Positions 10,132 to 21,914 of a DNA stretch of 64,000 nt are shown here, in pieces; within the stretch, counting starts at the first letter, position 1; every line of letters starts with the position of its first letter. The stretch comes from Paragyromitra xinjiangensis (taxonomy: Eukaryota; Ascomycota; Pezizomycetes; Pezizales; Discinaceae). The stretch lies in NCBI GenBank assembly GCA_038503065.1, contig JBCAMK010000014.1, positions 1,674,001 through 1,738,000 on the forward strand. Reading direction: 5' to 3'. Both the position numbers and the translations under genes were made by a program. The notes beneath the pieces are model-generated. The model saw only the letters and a program-made list of their open reading frames with translations. It had not been told where the DNA came from and did not search any database.

Positions 10132-10839
10132 CTCTACAGCACAAGTAAATGCATCAGTAAATGCATCAAAATCACTGCAAAATATTTGTGTGGGGAAAGG
10201 CATCAGTAAATGCATCAGTAAATGCATCATTTTAATAGCCAAATAATTGGGTGGGAAATGAATCAGTAAAGGCATTAGTAAAGGCATCAGTAAATGTGCA
10301 GTTAGGGAAATTTGATGCCTTTCCCGTGCCTTTTCCCTTATTTCTCACCAGATTTAGGCCTAGAGTTGGTCTGATTTGAGTCCATCCCCTTTCCATCCCT
10401 TTTAGATCCATTTTCCCATGCTAAAGATTGTAAAATTCCTTCACAAAAAGAGCGGATCCTTGGGGGTTTGAACCCCCACTCTTCTGCCTATCTACTACAG
10501 GCTGTTTATCACTAAGGCAGAGATCTTTCACCTGAGCCACCAACTCATATATATCAAACCCTCATTTTCCGGAAAATTTACGTTTTTTGATGCATTTGCT
10601 AATGCATTTACTGATGCCTTTCCCCCAATGACTTTTCCAACACTTTTACTGATGCTTTTACTGATGCTTTACTAATAAATTAGCGGCTAGTAAAGAAAAG
10701 ACATCTGGAAAGGCATCAGTAAATGAATCACCTGATGCATTTACAACAAACATACCCTGGAAAGGCATCATTTTGTTTCTTTACCCCCAAATTTCGTGTG
10801 GGCAATGTGTAGATTGATGCATTTACCCGCACTGTAGAG
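10132..10839. mobile_element. non-autonomous TIR element B, 708 bp, 3-bp TSD
   Basis: This is the second, uninterrupted copy of the family at 9163-10097. The left end is CTCTACAGCACAAG, and the reverse complement of the right end is CTCTACAGTGCGGG; both are followed by TAAATGCATCA. The flanking trinucleotide TCA is present on both sides (10129-10131 and 10840-10842). The subterminal regions contain repeated GTAAATGCATCA-type units, direct within each half and inverted between halves. The central part carries a tRNA-like module at about 10452-10545. The order of internal blocks (GTTAGGGAAAT, GATGCCTTTCC, tRNA-like block, GATGCATTTAC, GGGCAATGTGTA) is the same as in element A. No transposase frame is present. 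Confidence 0.85.
10452..10545 (-). other. tRNA-like (box A/box B) module inside TIR element B
   Basis: On the minus strand TGGCTCAGGTGAAAG resembles a box A. About 65 nt later a perfect T-arm-like hairpin GGGGG-TTCAAA-CCCCC contains a box B (GGTTCAAACCC). Between them CTGCC pairs with GGCAG, in the position of an anticodon stem. The acceptor halves do not pair, so it is not a normal tRNA. It is better read as a tRNA-derived segment captured or evolved within the transposon. Confidence 0.55.
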
Positions 10840-10842
10840 TCA

Positions 10843-11315
10843 GAGCAACTTGCCATAGCGATAAAATCACTGTTGCGATTGAGATGTAACTGCTGAACGA
10901 TACCCGGCTCGCTCAATGGAATTAGCTGTCACTACTTGTCAGAGTTATCGCGTACAGCATCGCGAGTTAAATTATTCCAGCTTTTTATGTAGTAGTGTGT
11001 TGCAGTCAGTTAAAGGACTGGCTTCCGGGGGGTAGGTGTAGCAGTATGCCAATAACTGATAATATCTACAAAAGAGTTTCTGTCGTACTCGGGCCATATC
11101 TAGTTTTTGATTGTCCCTGACAACCGTTTTTAATATTAAGGTTGTCGTCTCAGAATGGTGCTAGAATTCTAAGCTCGATCATCCTGGAAGAACTATAAGA
11201 GGTTGTCTAATGTAGTTCTAGATCTAAGGTGTTCCTAGTAAGCTTCCTTGCTTTAGCATAGCGTTCACGGTTCAGTTGATTCCGTGTTTTTGGCTTTGCT
11301 GCTCTCCGAGCACCA
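10843..11315. other. intergenic stretch, no supported gene
   Basis: Between element B and the second CATCAGCAAAAAAA MITE nothing can be supported. There are no splice-linked frames, RNA genes or inverted ends. Confidence 0.5.
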
Positions 11316-11568
11316 CATCAGCAAAAAAATTAATTGTCACCCAGTGTGTTTTGGTCTTCAGGTGCATCCCGATCTTCTGGAAGACCACATTCCTTCAGAA
11401 GTACCAGGTGCAATTTTTCACTTTTAGTATGTTATCATTCAGCCTAATCCGGTAACAATATTTTTGGCACCCGGTATCATTTTGGCACCCAGTGCATCCT
11501 GATCTTCTGGAAGACCACTGGCACATTCCTTCAGAGGCACTGGGTGCCACTTTTTTTTTTTGCTGACG
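11316..11568. mobile_element. MITE with CATCAGCAAAAAAA ends, 253 bp, second copy
   Basis: The left end is CATCAGCAAAAAAA and the right end TTTTTTTGCTGACG, the same ends as the 9755-10003 MITE with one change. The centre contains CAATTTTTCACTTTT and TATCATTCAGCC, the reverse complement of the central motif of the first copy, so it is inserted in the opposite orientation. The arms hold repeated CTTCTGGAAGACCAC and CACCCAGTG words. CA is found next to both ends as a candidate 2-bp duplication. Confidence 0.75.
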
Positions 11569-12170
11569 CAGAGAGCGTTGGTTGATGAAGCATCACTGAC
11601 AAATCTAGATGAGACAAGTAAGTTTCAAAGATCAAGAAGCCAAGAGAAGTGATGGTGGTGATAACTTGCCATCTTGGTAAGGATGCGATCTTGCTGTAGG
11701 GCTTTCCTCTAGTGCTAGGAAAGAGGTGGATGGACTATGAGGCCTCGTGTTCTATTCTACCTCATTACTGCTCTAAGAGCGTTACTCATCTTGTTTCTTG
11801 AGGGTGATTAATCGGGAACGTGAATGCTTGTTCAAAGATGAGAAGTTTGGAGCACGTACAGCGGTGATGTATGGTATCGGGAGTGATGGGGGTATTGGGG
11901 TTGAGGGTTTTAGAAGAACGTTCTTTTGCAGAACAGTACATGGAGGAAAGAAGTGGAATAGCAAGAGAGTGATCAAGTTTGTGGAACTAGCCTTGTTAAT
12001 CGCTTTGTTCTGTCATGCTCTATAGGGTAATAACCCTATAGAATGCCCCTATAACCGTCCATAAGAGAAAGTAATAGAAACCCCCTGAAAGAAAACAGCA
12101 AGTTTCAGCCTCCTCACAAAGTCTCGGACCGGTACCCCTTTTCACCCAACACCAAGCTTCCGCCGCAGCA
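11569..12170. other. intergenic stretch with a small perfect inverted repeat
   Basis: No supported gene. At 12020-12041 CTATAGGGT and ACCCTATAG flank AATA, a perfect 9-bp stem of unknown meaning. The overlapping frames on both strands around 11782-12025 mirror each other and show no splice links or known motif. Confidence 0.45.
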
Positions 12171-12172
12171 TA

Positions 12173-12340
12173 CAGTGAAAACCGGTCATATGGCGGATCC
12201 GGTGTGTGGCGGACAGGGGTGCTTTTAGCAAAGGGACACAATATTCCCGAGCCGCACCGCCAGCGGATATTGTGTCCCTCAACCAAAAAAATACCCCTGT
12301 CCGCCACACACCGGATCCGCCATATGACCGGTTTTCACTG
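12173..12340. mobile_element. mariner-type MITE, 168 bp, TA target site
   Basis: The ends are perfect inverted repeats of nearly 50 bp. They begin CAGTGAAAACCGGTCATATG and run through GGCGGATCCGG, TGTGTGGCGG and ACAGGGGT. The short interior itself contains an inverted pair, GGGACACAATAT and ATATTGTGTCCC. A TA dinucleotide lies on each side (12171-12172 and 12341-12342). CAGTG ends with a TA target are typical of Tc1/mariner-superfamily elements. Arms identical over nearly 50 bp suggest a young insertion. There is no transposase. Confidence 0.85.
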
Positions 12341-12444
12341 TAGTCTCGTGCCTAGCCCTTAGTTCTGCGCAGCTTGCTGCGCGCCGTAGGGTTTGATAAG
12401 ACGGTACGCAGCAAATTGCGCACATGGGGCTAGGCACGAGACTA
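12341..12444. mobile_element. short MITE of the TAGTCTCGTGCC family, abutted by the mariner-type MITE
   Basis: An 18-bp perfect inverted repeat, TAGTCTCGTGCCTAGCCC, opens this 104-bp unit and its complement closes it. The inner part is rich in GCGCAG/CTGCGC words, as is the related unit at 6931-7009. The first TA of this element is also the right target TA of the neighbouring mariner-type MITE. The simplest order of events is that the mariner-type copy inserted exactly at the edge of this older element. No flanking duplication can be recognised now. Confidence 0.65.
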
Positions 12445-15081
12445 GGTTTAGCGAATTAAAAAGCCTGAGCAAGTCTGAAAGCTCTGAAAAAAGGCTGAAT
12501 TCCGCTTGAGGCTCTCGAGGTTTTTTTCCCTGAAGGTACAAGTGGTTGATGGAATTTCTTAACAAACCAAGCCCCGGGGATTCAGGTTTTGTGTATACTA
12601 TAGCCCCCCAAAGGAAGGCACAAGTAATCGTATAACCAGCCCTACGGTGCGCAGCAGCATCTAACAGCGGATGAGAACGAACATAGCCCCAGTATTGCAC
12701 CTATGCCTGTAAAAGTAATTAGTTTCTCAGGTTGAGAGACTTGCGCGCCGAAGCTGCCAGTTCTCGATACTTCTTTTTTACTAATATGGATTTGTGTCTA
12801 AGTATCCGGAAGATAGTTCTCTGCGAACCTAGAGACCTTCAGTTTATATTAAGCTTGCGACGTGAGCATGAGATTTCCGGGGACTTCTGAATACAATAGG
12901 CCACCCTAGGCGTAGGAAATACTGTCAACTTAGTGGTAGCTTGCCCAAATGCTAACACACAAATCTTAATTCCAGCAGGTTGTAGTGTACCATCTGGATG
13001 CGGTATTAGTCTTGCCAGAGATGAGTCTAGAGCTGGGTTTTCGAACTAAAACGTACACGCCACAAAAGATGAAATAGTAAATGCCTCGGATGTTTATCTA
13101 CGGTGGAGGGTCGAAGAGAGATCAGAGACTTCAACACACGGTGTTATAGGCGCAGGTCGTGATGATTTCGATTCGGTAGTAAGGGATGTGTCTGCTGACG
13201 GAAGGGTGAGATGGATTCTGGGTTAGAGCTGCAGAAGAACACCCTCCAGGGTTCATGCCTTAATAATTCATTATTATATCGCCACCAAGGGGACTCGTGC
13301 CCTCCAACCGCCAAGTAACAGCACCTATAATAAACAGAAGACGGAATGCAATGTCCAAGCTTCGTACAGTGGGTATTTGAGATTGCGCCCCTAGCTTTGG
13401 TATGCAGCCTATTTCTCTCAGTACGCACGAAAGAGCATTGACAAGAAATCTCTATTTAGCAAAGTCATCCAAGAGATATATGTATATCTGTTTGCGCTTT
13501 AGTTTTGGGTAAATACAAACGGTTACAGCTGAAGATATGGAAAGATAGATAAATAAAAGTTGAATATATTCCAGATGAATGTAGGTTGGTTGTCTGTGGG
13601 CCTCCTCCTTTCTCTTGTGAGTATGCTACTAGCACGCGTTAGTAAATATTGTGGAATTTTTCATGTTACATCGCGTACTTGGTGGCTATACTCCTGTGAG
13701 GCACCGTTCCTTTATCATAATCTGTAAAGAACTTGGCTGGACGTTGGTTTATCGACCACCTTCCGTTATCTATCATCTTCCAGGAATGAAATTACCGGGG
13801 ACTGTAAAGGCTATGGCTAGAGACACGGAAAATCATGAGTGAAACACCCCCTTCACCCACCACTACCCTTCAATATATATCGAGAATTGGATATTTAAAG
13901 AGATAGAGAATGATTAATAACGTATCTTAAGCCATTTTTATCAGATATGGGCGATTACCAGTAGTATTTGACGGTCAAAACTGAAATGCGGCCATAATGA
14001 GCCTTGTGGACTGAATGACTCTAGCGACACGATAAAAATAACGTCGACCGTCCAGCAGCTGAAAAATAAAACCTTCCCTACCCATAGTTGAACTCTACCT
14101 AATTTCTCTCAAGTGTGCCCCTTTTCGTTGTCATATCTTTTCAAGCCCGTAGCTAGAGCCTAGGAATTTATACCTTCAAGACCACAATCCCTAATGAATC
14201 TCCACCCAATTCTCCTTAGCAGCTGAGCGAGAAACCTTGATCGTGATGGCTTTTGCGGATGCAGGATTGACGTACCCTTGAAGACGATAGTCCCGTCTCG
14301 GGGCGTCGACGCTCGTTCTGATTAGATTTTATCTGACTACTCTTTTGACAGTAATCCCTCTCATTCGATTGCTCCCTTCAAATTGGAGGGGTACTAGCTA
14401 TGTAGAAGTTCTAGGCGTTGCACGATAGACGCTGATATTCGGCTCGAGCAGTCATTTGGAAGGGGTTTGTGAATTTTCTTGGCTGAGATAAAGGTCGATG
14501 GCGGAGATGGGTGATGGATGAGAGTGAGTAAGTGGTGGAGGAAGAGTGATGATGATGGATGGTAGAAGTAGAGGGGCTCTCAAGTACTGGAGTTTTTGCG
14601 TGTAGAAAAAAATTCCCTGTTCAGCCCCCTAAGCATTGGTCAAATGACGGTGCACCAGCGCGCCGTGCTTTTAATTATTTTGCCAACATATCTCATTCTA
14701 GTGGCCCATTAAAACTTACCTTGATTTGTTTGCTGTGGCAAACTACATATAATACTGGGGCACCGAAAGCCTGGGTGGAGATGCTTGGATGGGAAATCTC
14801 GCAGTATTTTTTTTGTTAATTCATAGTTTCATTGTTATAGGGTATAAGAGGAAATCTCGCAGTACAGGATGTAAAGTACATACACAGAAGATCATGTTTG
14901 GCTTTTAACATGATTAGTGAGAGAGATATGATTTTCAAAGCCCATCTAACTCCAAAAATGAGGAATTGAATTGATATAAACTAAGCCATGATTCAACCTT
15001 AGACGTTAACGCGCTACAGGGATGAATTCATGTATTACCCCAATGTATTCAACCCTCGCATAAGTATGCTTCCTTACCACC
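12445..15081. other. gene-poor intergenic DNA
   Basis: No gene can be supported. Open frames at 13144-13428 (minus), 13651-13842 (plus) and 14559-14819 (plus) have no recognisable domain and no splice-compatible partners. Confidence 0.5.
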
Positions 15082-15615
15082 TCAGTCAACCATTTCGAAC
15101 TCATCATATTCCTCCTCAATCAAGACAAACTCCTCCTCAGGCTCTTCCCCCAACTCTTTGTATTCTTGCAACTCTCCATCCTCTTCAACCAGCTCAAAGT
15201 CATTGTTTCCCTTCTCAACCTGTAAGCGCAAACTTAGTTAACAAGATATCAAGAATAGTAATACTATCTATGCTAAAGGGCGATAGCCAAATACCTTTTC
15301 CATCGTAGACGCACCAGATACACTATATGCACACTCGACAGTAACCGTTTTAGTCACGTTCTTGTCATCTTTTGCCTTCTGGGGGGACGGCTTGATAGTA
15401 TAAGATATGTCAGCTCAATAATAATATATTTTGATTTGCCAGATACGTGAGAGAAAGCTACTCACAATAGCCTCATTCTTTCCAGTTGCAGGTCTGGCAA
15501 CGCTCGCCACTCGCCCATGGGCAGTTCGGAGAGGGGCTTGATTACTGACCTTTTTACCACCGTGGTCGTACTTCTGAGCCATATAGTCGACCATTTTTTT
15601 TATGAAGATCGGCAT
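15082..15615 (-). CDS. small hypothetical protein with acidic C-terminus, 127 aa, three exons
   Basis: Exons on the minus strand are 15615-15466, 15390-15295 and 15219-15082, with GTGAGT/AAG and GTATTT/CAG borders. All junctions are phase 0 and the total is 384 nt. The N-terminal third is basic (MAQKYDHGGKK, RTAHGRVASVARPATGK). The middle is Lys/Thr-rich, and the last 45 residues are strongly acidic. The acidic tail holds three aromatic-x-x-aliphatic motifs next to acids: FELVEED, EEEFVLIEEE and DEFEMVD. These look like Atg8-interacting motifs, but such motifs are common by chance. No signal peptide or membrane segment is present. Translation could also start at Met8. I do not recognise the family. 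The charge pattern spanning all three exons supports a real gene. Confidence 0.72.
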
Positions 15616-18600
15616 TAAGGCGAGCTTTATGATTCAGATTGGAGGTCATTTGGACTTTTTGAAAAGCAAAGGGATTTAAAATATTGGGGAATGGGGCAAT
15701 TTTGCCCAAGAGGAAGATTTATGGAGGTTATAGATGGGAGGGAAAGAGTTTTTGTGTAAGAAACTCGTATTTATAGTTGATAATTACGTGGCTGGGATCT
15801 TAGCACCGTGGATTTCCTCACAAGGCTAGGCTATGTAATTTGTATCCTGTTTGTGTTGGAGAATATCCTACAGTCTACGCAGTCATCAGTCCCTCGAGCA
15901 TAACTCACGCTAAGGAAGGTGCACTACATGTACGTGTAGGTCTTGCTAACCAGCTACAAATCCCTTCATTCGTCCCTTGAGGCGGCTTCAACCCTTTACT
16001 TCCCGTGATATACATCAGGTCAGGCATCAGTTAGCGTCTTGGTTTAGGACAGGGTAATGACACCTGAATAACTTATCTCTAGTTTCCCCACTGCAACAAT
16101 CATACCCATCTACCCACCAGCTCATCGATATCCCACTGCACTCTACCGAACATCTCACCGCGCTACTAGTATTAACCTACCGTTATACCTTAGCTCCGTC
16201 TCAAGACTCTCTCACAACTCTCTCATCATCCAGATTGAAAGTATTGATAACCCGGTATCCTTCTAGATCGATAAACCATAGGCTGATCGTCCCTTTATCT
16301 TGCGTCTAGCGCGTTGAGCGGATCTAGCATCTATTTACGTACGCCCGGCCACATCTATCCAACGCTCAATCCCTCATCCCAACGGCCTTACTTTCCTGTT
16401 GAATACCACTAACTTTTTATAGATCTAATAAGACGACCGCAATCAACGAACGAGCCACCGTATTTCCCCCGATCCATAGCCGTTTCATTAGATGGATACT
16501 CCATCGTATCGCCACAAAAGTTTCTATGTTCACAATCACCCGTACACGAGCGGTCCGAGCCATGACCCGCCGGAGCTGCCGCCACTGGAACGCTCACCAG
16601 GCCAAAGGCTACGGTTCTATGCCATGCTGTCGAGTGGACTACATTGCTACGAAGAAAACATCACGGTACATCTACGATCTAATACCACTATCGCTATCAG
16701 AAACTACTCTGAAAGTATCTGGAATGAGAGATTTATATCTCAACTCCAGTAATGGGTAGCTGTGACCGCGTCAATGGATAGCTCGGACGATCTATTAGAC
16801 TCTAAGTAACTAATTAAATAGATGGTGTCCTACATCCAGTCAACACATACGCTTCTACGATGCTTATTCAATTTTTCTAGCTACGAGATTCAACAGTAAC
16901 AGAACGATAATAAGTACACGAACTCTACAACAGCTGAACTATGCAAGATGGGATATGTCCCTCTAGGCAAGAGAGCAAGGGGATAGGCTTAGAGATAGCC
17001 CTAGCCATCAAAAACACGAAATAGCCAAAGGCTGACTGGGCGTTAGAGCATGGTTACAACTTCAATATCGCAAAAAGCCCAATCTTCGATCCAAGCCTCG
17101 AAGTATCCAAAAGCACGGTACTATACACATGTCACTCAAAACAAGGATACATCTTATCTAAACCAATTAACCCGGGTCAATACGAGAAGCCAGCGGCCGC
17201 GGTAGCAGGTCTGAACGTTCGAGAGTGTTGAAAGTAAAGATTTGTACGAGCAAAAAAAGATGATTAATTCAGATTGTCTGATGAAGAACATTGAAAGAGA
17301 AAGAGAAGGTAAAGTACAATAAATAGAAAATGACCCCGCAACTAGTGCTTCCCTGAGCCTCAACAACGCTAGTCCATCACGTGCACGAAAGCACTTCATG
17401 ACAGAGAGCTGCACCTTACAGAGCTTCATATTTAAGTGAATTTAGATTGCCAAACAGATCCACGGTAATCTATTAGGGGGAGATGATATAGGTGAGGATG
17501 ATGCCAACTAGGCAGCTAGAGGCTTCCAAACACATAAATAACAGATTTCGACAGCTTCATTTCTTTCCCCGGGATCTTACACAATAGCTAGTAATGTCGA
17601 GCCATTATCCCACACAATTCAAGGTTTAGTTCGGGTTCATTTCTCGGAACTTTAACTGCTACGCAGCAATGAACAGAGAAAAAATGTGATGGCTTTTTTA
17701 GCTTCAACCCTATTACTAGAAAGCGAAGCTAACTTCAACGCTTAGCAGGAAGCGCACCGTGGCCGCTACCAAAGCAAACAAGCAGCAATACCTATAGACT
17801 ATTAGTCGTTTTCGAGGTGATGTGATTACCCCAAAATGTATTGATACATTTAGAGGGGCGGTTTTCTGATACCATCAATCAAAGCACTGGATTTAGGAGT
17901 AACGGGGATGAGGCTCATGATACTGCAGCATTTTAGAAGAGGGGATTGAGTGTTCCTTTTGGACCTGCAGTCGAGGATAGTTATTTGTGTTCTAAATTTA
18001 TTGCTAGTAGGAGGAAGTTTGAAGCTGTGGGCAGTTCTTTTCGAGCAATAGACCCTATCCAGCAGATGATTGGTATTCTCTTTTAGGCCCAGACCCTGCG
18101 GAATATGATGAATTTTTACTAATATTCAGAAGACTACAGGAAAAAAACTGCTGGGGTATATTTGAATCTAATAAAAGACCTTGCTTCCATGGACTGGCAC
18201 TTTCAGAGACCTACAACTAGTACCTCACGGGGATAAACGGGCAGAAGAACGTGGAGAGATCTCCGATCCAAGATACCGTTATTTGAGCAAGCTGTAGCTG
18301 CAGCTGGTGCTGCAAATAGAATGGACTATATTGAAATTGGCGGCTTCTGGCCAGCTATTTCAGTTACCCTACCGAACGCAACAGTACAGCTAGCCAACGC
18401 AGCAGTTTGCTTTACCAACTGATCCCACCCCCGTATCCTGCCAACTCCTTTACCTCCCATCAAGTCTTTTTACACGCATTAGTAGCTCCAATTCAACTTC
18501 ACTCCGCTTATTACTGATCTGACTCTCTTAGGCCTCTACGACTCCAGGAGAATCACCGCAAAGAGATGCTGATATATCATCAACACAGCGCTCCGCTCCA

Positions 18601-21600
18601 CTAATTCAACAAGACCGGTACCTCCGCCATTTACGCCCTGCTTCGGGTTAAGAAAAATATCAATTCTCAAAAATATTTAGCGATTTCCAAGCTTTCCTCT
18701 AACGTGTTCGACGTAAGCCCCACTGCGTCTAAAACACGCCGTGTCAAACTCCACTAACGCTGCGGTGTCATATGTTACTCCTAATAGAGCACATCGACAA
18801 AGTCGAACCCATTGAGTGCCTACTATTTCCAGCTGTCCACAACGCCGGCAGCGATATCTTACCAGAGATCGCTACGCGGCGCGAACATCAACCAACTACC
18901 TGGGCCCACTTCAGCCTCTCAAGTTCAATCATTGATCATCTTTGAAGATATTATCATCTACAGAAACTAGATCCCCTCTTCTCTACCGCCGTTATCATCA
19001 TTTTCGCCTTTCCTTCAACAAGCGCTGCATTACCCCATAAATCACCTAGATGTAACCCTAACCCTACCACCGCAACTCCTAATCTACAGTAATAAACCCA
19101 GCCAACACCATGAAGCATTAATCATAGCTGTCAAACGGTAGAATTGATCCTAGGCTTTCTACAGGCTCGAGAACATCAGTACGATACTACGGGTACCCAC
19201 TGCCGTCGCTCCACGAATTCCGAAATCTGCCGGCCCAAAGACCCTGATACTTAAACAAATACCTATATTGATAATACCGGAGCTCGCCTGGAGGACACTG
19301 AGACATTCCACTCCCAAGCACCATTAACAGAAATAACCCAGTCGTATTCTATTTGCATTAGATTTCCCTTCGCCCCTAGGTATATTATGGAGAGCAAACA
19401 GGCAAAAATGCAATCCACCAGCTTCAAAGGGCTTTCCTTGGCCAGAACAGTGAAATTTTCTAGCAATATACCGTGACAACCGAACGCAGCTTGTGGTTAT
19501 ATATTACTAATGAGTGAGAATAGCATACGCATTCAATTTACTAAATGCCACGCAATTACTTGAATTTCCCCGGGCCCTCACCCACACCCCAAATACTGGC
19601 AACCTAACAAACTTAAACATTCTTCAGCACATGATTAACCGCCCACTAGGAACTCATACCCCCCACCCCTTGCAAGTTTCACCAGAAATATAAAGATATT
19701 TCCTGAAGCGAACAGTTGTCCCGGCAATTCGGCTGCAGCTGGGTTTCCTGATTTCCCCCCTTATCTATGACTGGACAACAATCGATCCACTAGGTCATTA
19801 TTTTCAAGGGTAGCCCTCCAGCTCCAGAAACACTATCAAACCCTAACCCAGTACCAAGGTATAGGCACTAAATGCTGGGGGATTCATTAAGCGATGGGTC
19901 AAGGCAACCACAATTGAGAGATGAGCTGTTAGTGCAGAATCCCTATCGCCAACAGGAGGATATGGCGGAGCTTCTAAAGCAAAGCCACATGTACAACGGC
20001 AGAAAAAGTTATCAACTTCGATTTGTTCGGTCTATTCCGGTTTCAGCCCACGATCGAGCAACATCTCAAGTCAACACTGCGGTCAAAGCTCCTAATCCAA
20101 GAGAAACCCGGTATCCTGGGCAATACCCGTCCATCAGCTATGGAGCGTTAAACAGGGGGGTCAGGCGGGGGTTAAGTGGAGCCAACATACCACCGCTGGA
20201 AGGCTCCCACATAGCTGATGGCCTACATAAGGCCAACCAATACTTTATTCCCGGTATTTTTAGAGCGGGTTAGATCTAGGATATAAATCGCCTTGGGGCA
20301 CACCACAGGATTTGACAGAAGCCTTTCAATATGTGGCAATCCATCTAAATCAAGGCTTCCTACTTCCTTACCCTCGTGCAACAAATAGGTACGAATGGGA
20401 ATTCGAAGCTTAGCTATATATCAGCCCCGACAAGGCAGGCACCGAGAGATCGAGCAGACTAGCAGCTCGAATCGAACCACAAATCCATTTGCACCCATTC
20501 AATACGCCTGGCCAATTAAACCCCTAAGCTGCAGTTCCATTTACTCAGTCAACACTTAACTATCCGATACCCACGTGCATGTCAGTCATGGTACTCCATT
20601 CAAGGCACCTTCCCTCTGCTGAGTGTGGCAATAGCCTTGATACAAATTTTGATTTGACCCTTAGCCTTCGCCACCATGGCAGCCCAGTAAGGAGACGTTC
20701 GGTTTCATTCAGCCTCACTTACGCCCCCAGCTCACAAGAGCCAACGAGTGATAACTTATGAAAGTACACTGACAAGGTAGAAGGCCTAGAGCAAAACACG
20801 GTCGTCCTTACCCACACCCACCAAACAGTCACAGAAAGTACTCTCTGAAAACAGTATTAGTAAGGTGAAACATTGCCAAAATCTCTAAGTGGCTCTACTT
20901 GAGATGGACTAGTTGCTATGGTAAGCCTGTTAGTAGACTAGCATCATAGGCGTCCCAGGGCCACATATTTGCACGTGTGAAACAGAGCAAAGATTCAAGA
21001 CAGCTTGAATAACACTCCTTAACATATCAAATCTCCAGTTACCCACGCTCCCAATTGCAGCTGGAACAAAACTCCAATCCTAAACCCCTTTGCAGGCCAC
21101 TTTCAAGCCAAGGCAGATCACGGCTGCCGGCAAATGCAGTTGCCACTGGCCCAGAGCCGATTGCTTCTGTTCCGTATATGCATCAGGCCTAGGGTGAGAC
21201 GGACGCGGCCTCAATCCGGCCGACAAAACGCAACCCCCCCAAATAAGCTTGCATTTTTGACTAGATGTGCATCTCATTCAAACCCATACATTTCACGCAG
21301 CCCCATGTAATATTTATGTCCACCCCACTAGTGGCTACGATCAGCAGAACTTAACAGCCATTGGCATCAATGAGCTCAAGGTGTTGCGCCATCATGGTAT
21401 TCGAGAACTAACTCGATCGACTCCAACGCATTTATCTGCATCAAATACAGTAGTTGGGATCTCAATACGAACGAATCTAAACAGGAATCTTATCAATAAA
21501 ATCTACTTACAAAGAGCTGACCAGTATTAGCTTGATGAGGCGCTGCATCCTTTACCTCCACAGCTGGAAATATGTGCTGTGGGGTACAGAAGCACTTATT

Positions 21601-21914
21601 TAAGAAAAAACTGCACTTGGTATGTAACTGCCACGTGGAATTATCGGGGTTTCATTTTCTATTCTGATAATTGGAGCAGAAGATCTCCACAATCTCGATC
21701 CGGCAGGCTTGTCGGGAAAGGCATCCAGAGCAATGTATCGGAAAACTCCAATTTCCATTATGTGAACTATAGAGGTATGCTACCACTAATAATGAATTTC
21801 ATGACAGCCTGGCCCCTGAGGGGTGCAGCTTGTGGCTCACTTCAAGGCCTCTAGGGGTTCCTTGGGCTAGGCCATGTGGCATCGGAGTAGCGGGGACCCT
21901 AGCCCTATCCATCA
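15616..21914. other. long gene-poor region, probably transposon-derived in part
   Basis: More than 6 kb without a supportable gene. All frames contain frequent stops. Around 17.9-19.4 kb there are weak protein-like traces (see the low-confidence retroelement entry). A 133-codon frame with an ATG lies at 19872-20273 (plus) but shows no domain or partner exons. Telomere-like CCCTAACCCT words occur near 19058 and 19844. Confidence 0.5.
18780..19250 (+). pseudogene. possible decayed Ty3/gypsy RNase-H relic
   Basis: At about 19080-19130 the plus strand reads LIYSNKPSQHHEALIIAVKR. This is reminiscent of the reverse transcriptase/RNase-H junction of Ty3/gypsy elements, usually written YYSRKL..AE.NYEIHDKELLAIV. 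Stops interrupt the frame immediately after it and throughout the surrounding kilobase. No long terminal repeats, primer site or other pol motif could be found. The match is short and by eye only, so this is a weak suggestion. Confidence 0.2.

Noticed and set aside
9160..10840. Regular short repeats suggesting a CRISPR-like array
   Set aside because: The units are only 10-12 bp with no constant spacers, run in opposite orientation in the two halves and lie within transposon ends in a eukaryotic genome.
12359..12700. 113-residue minus-strand frame
   Set aside because: Half of it lies in a MITE and no splice link or domain is present.
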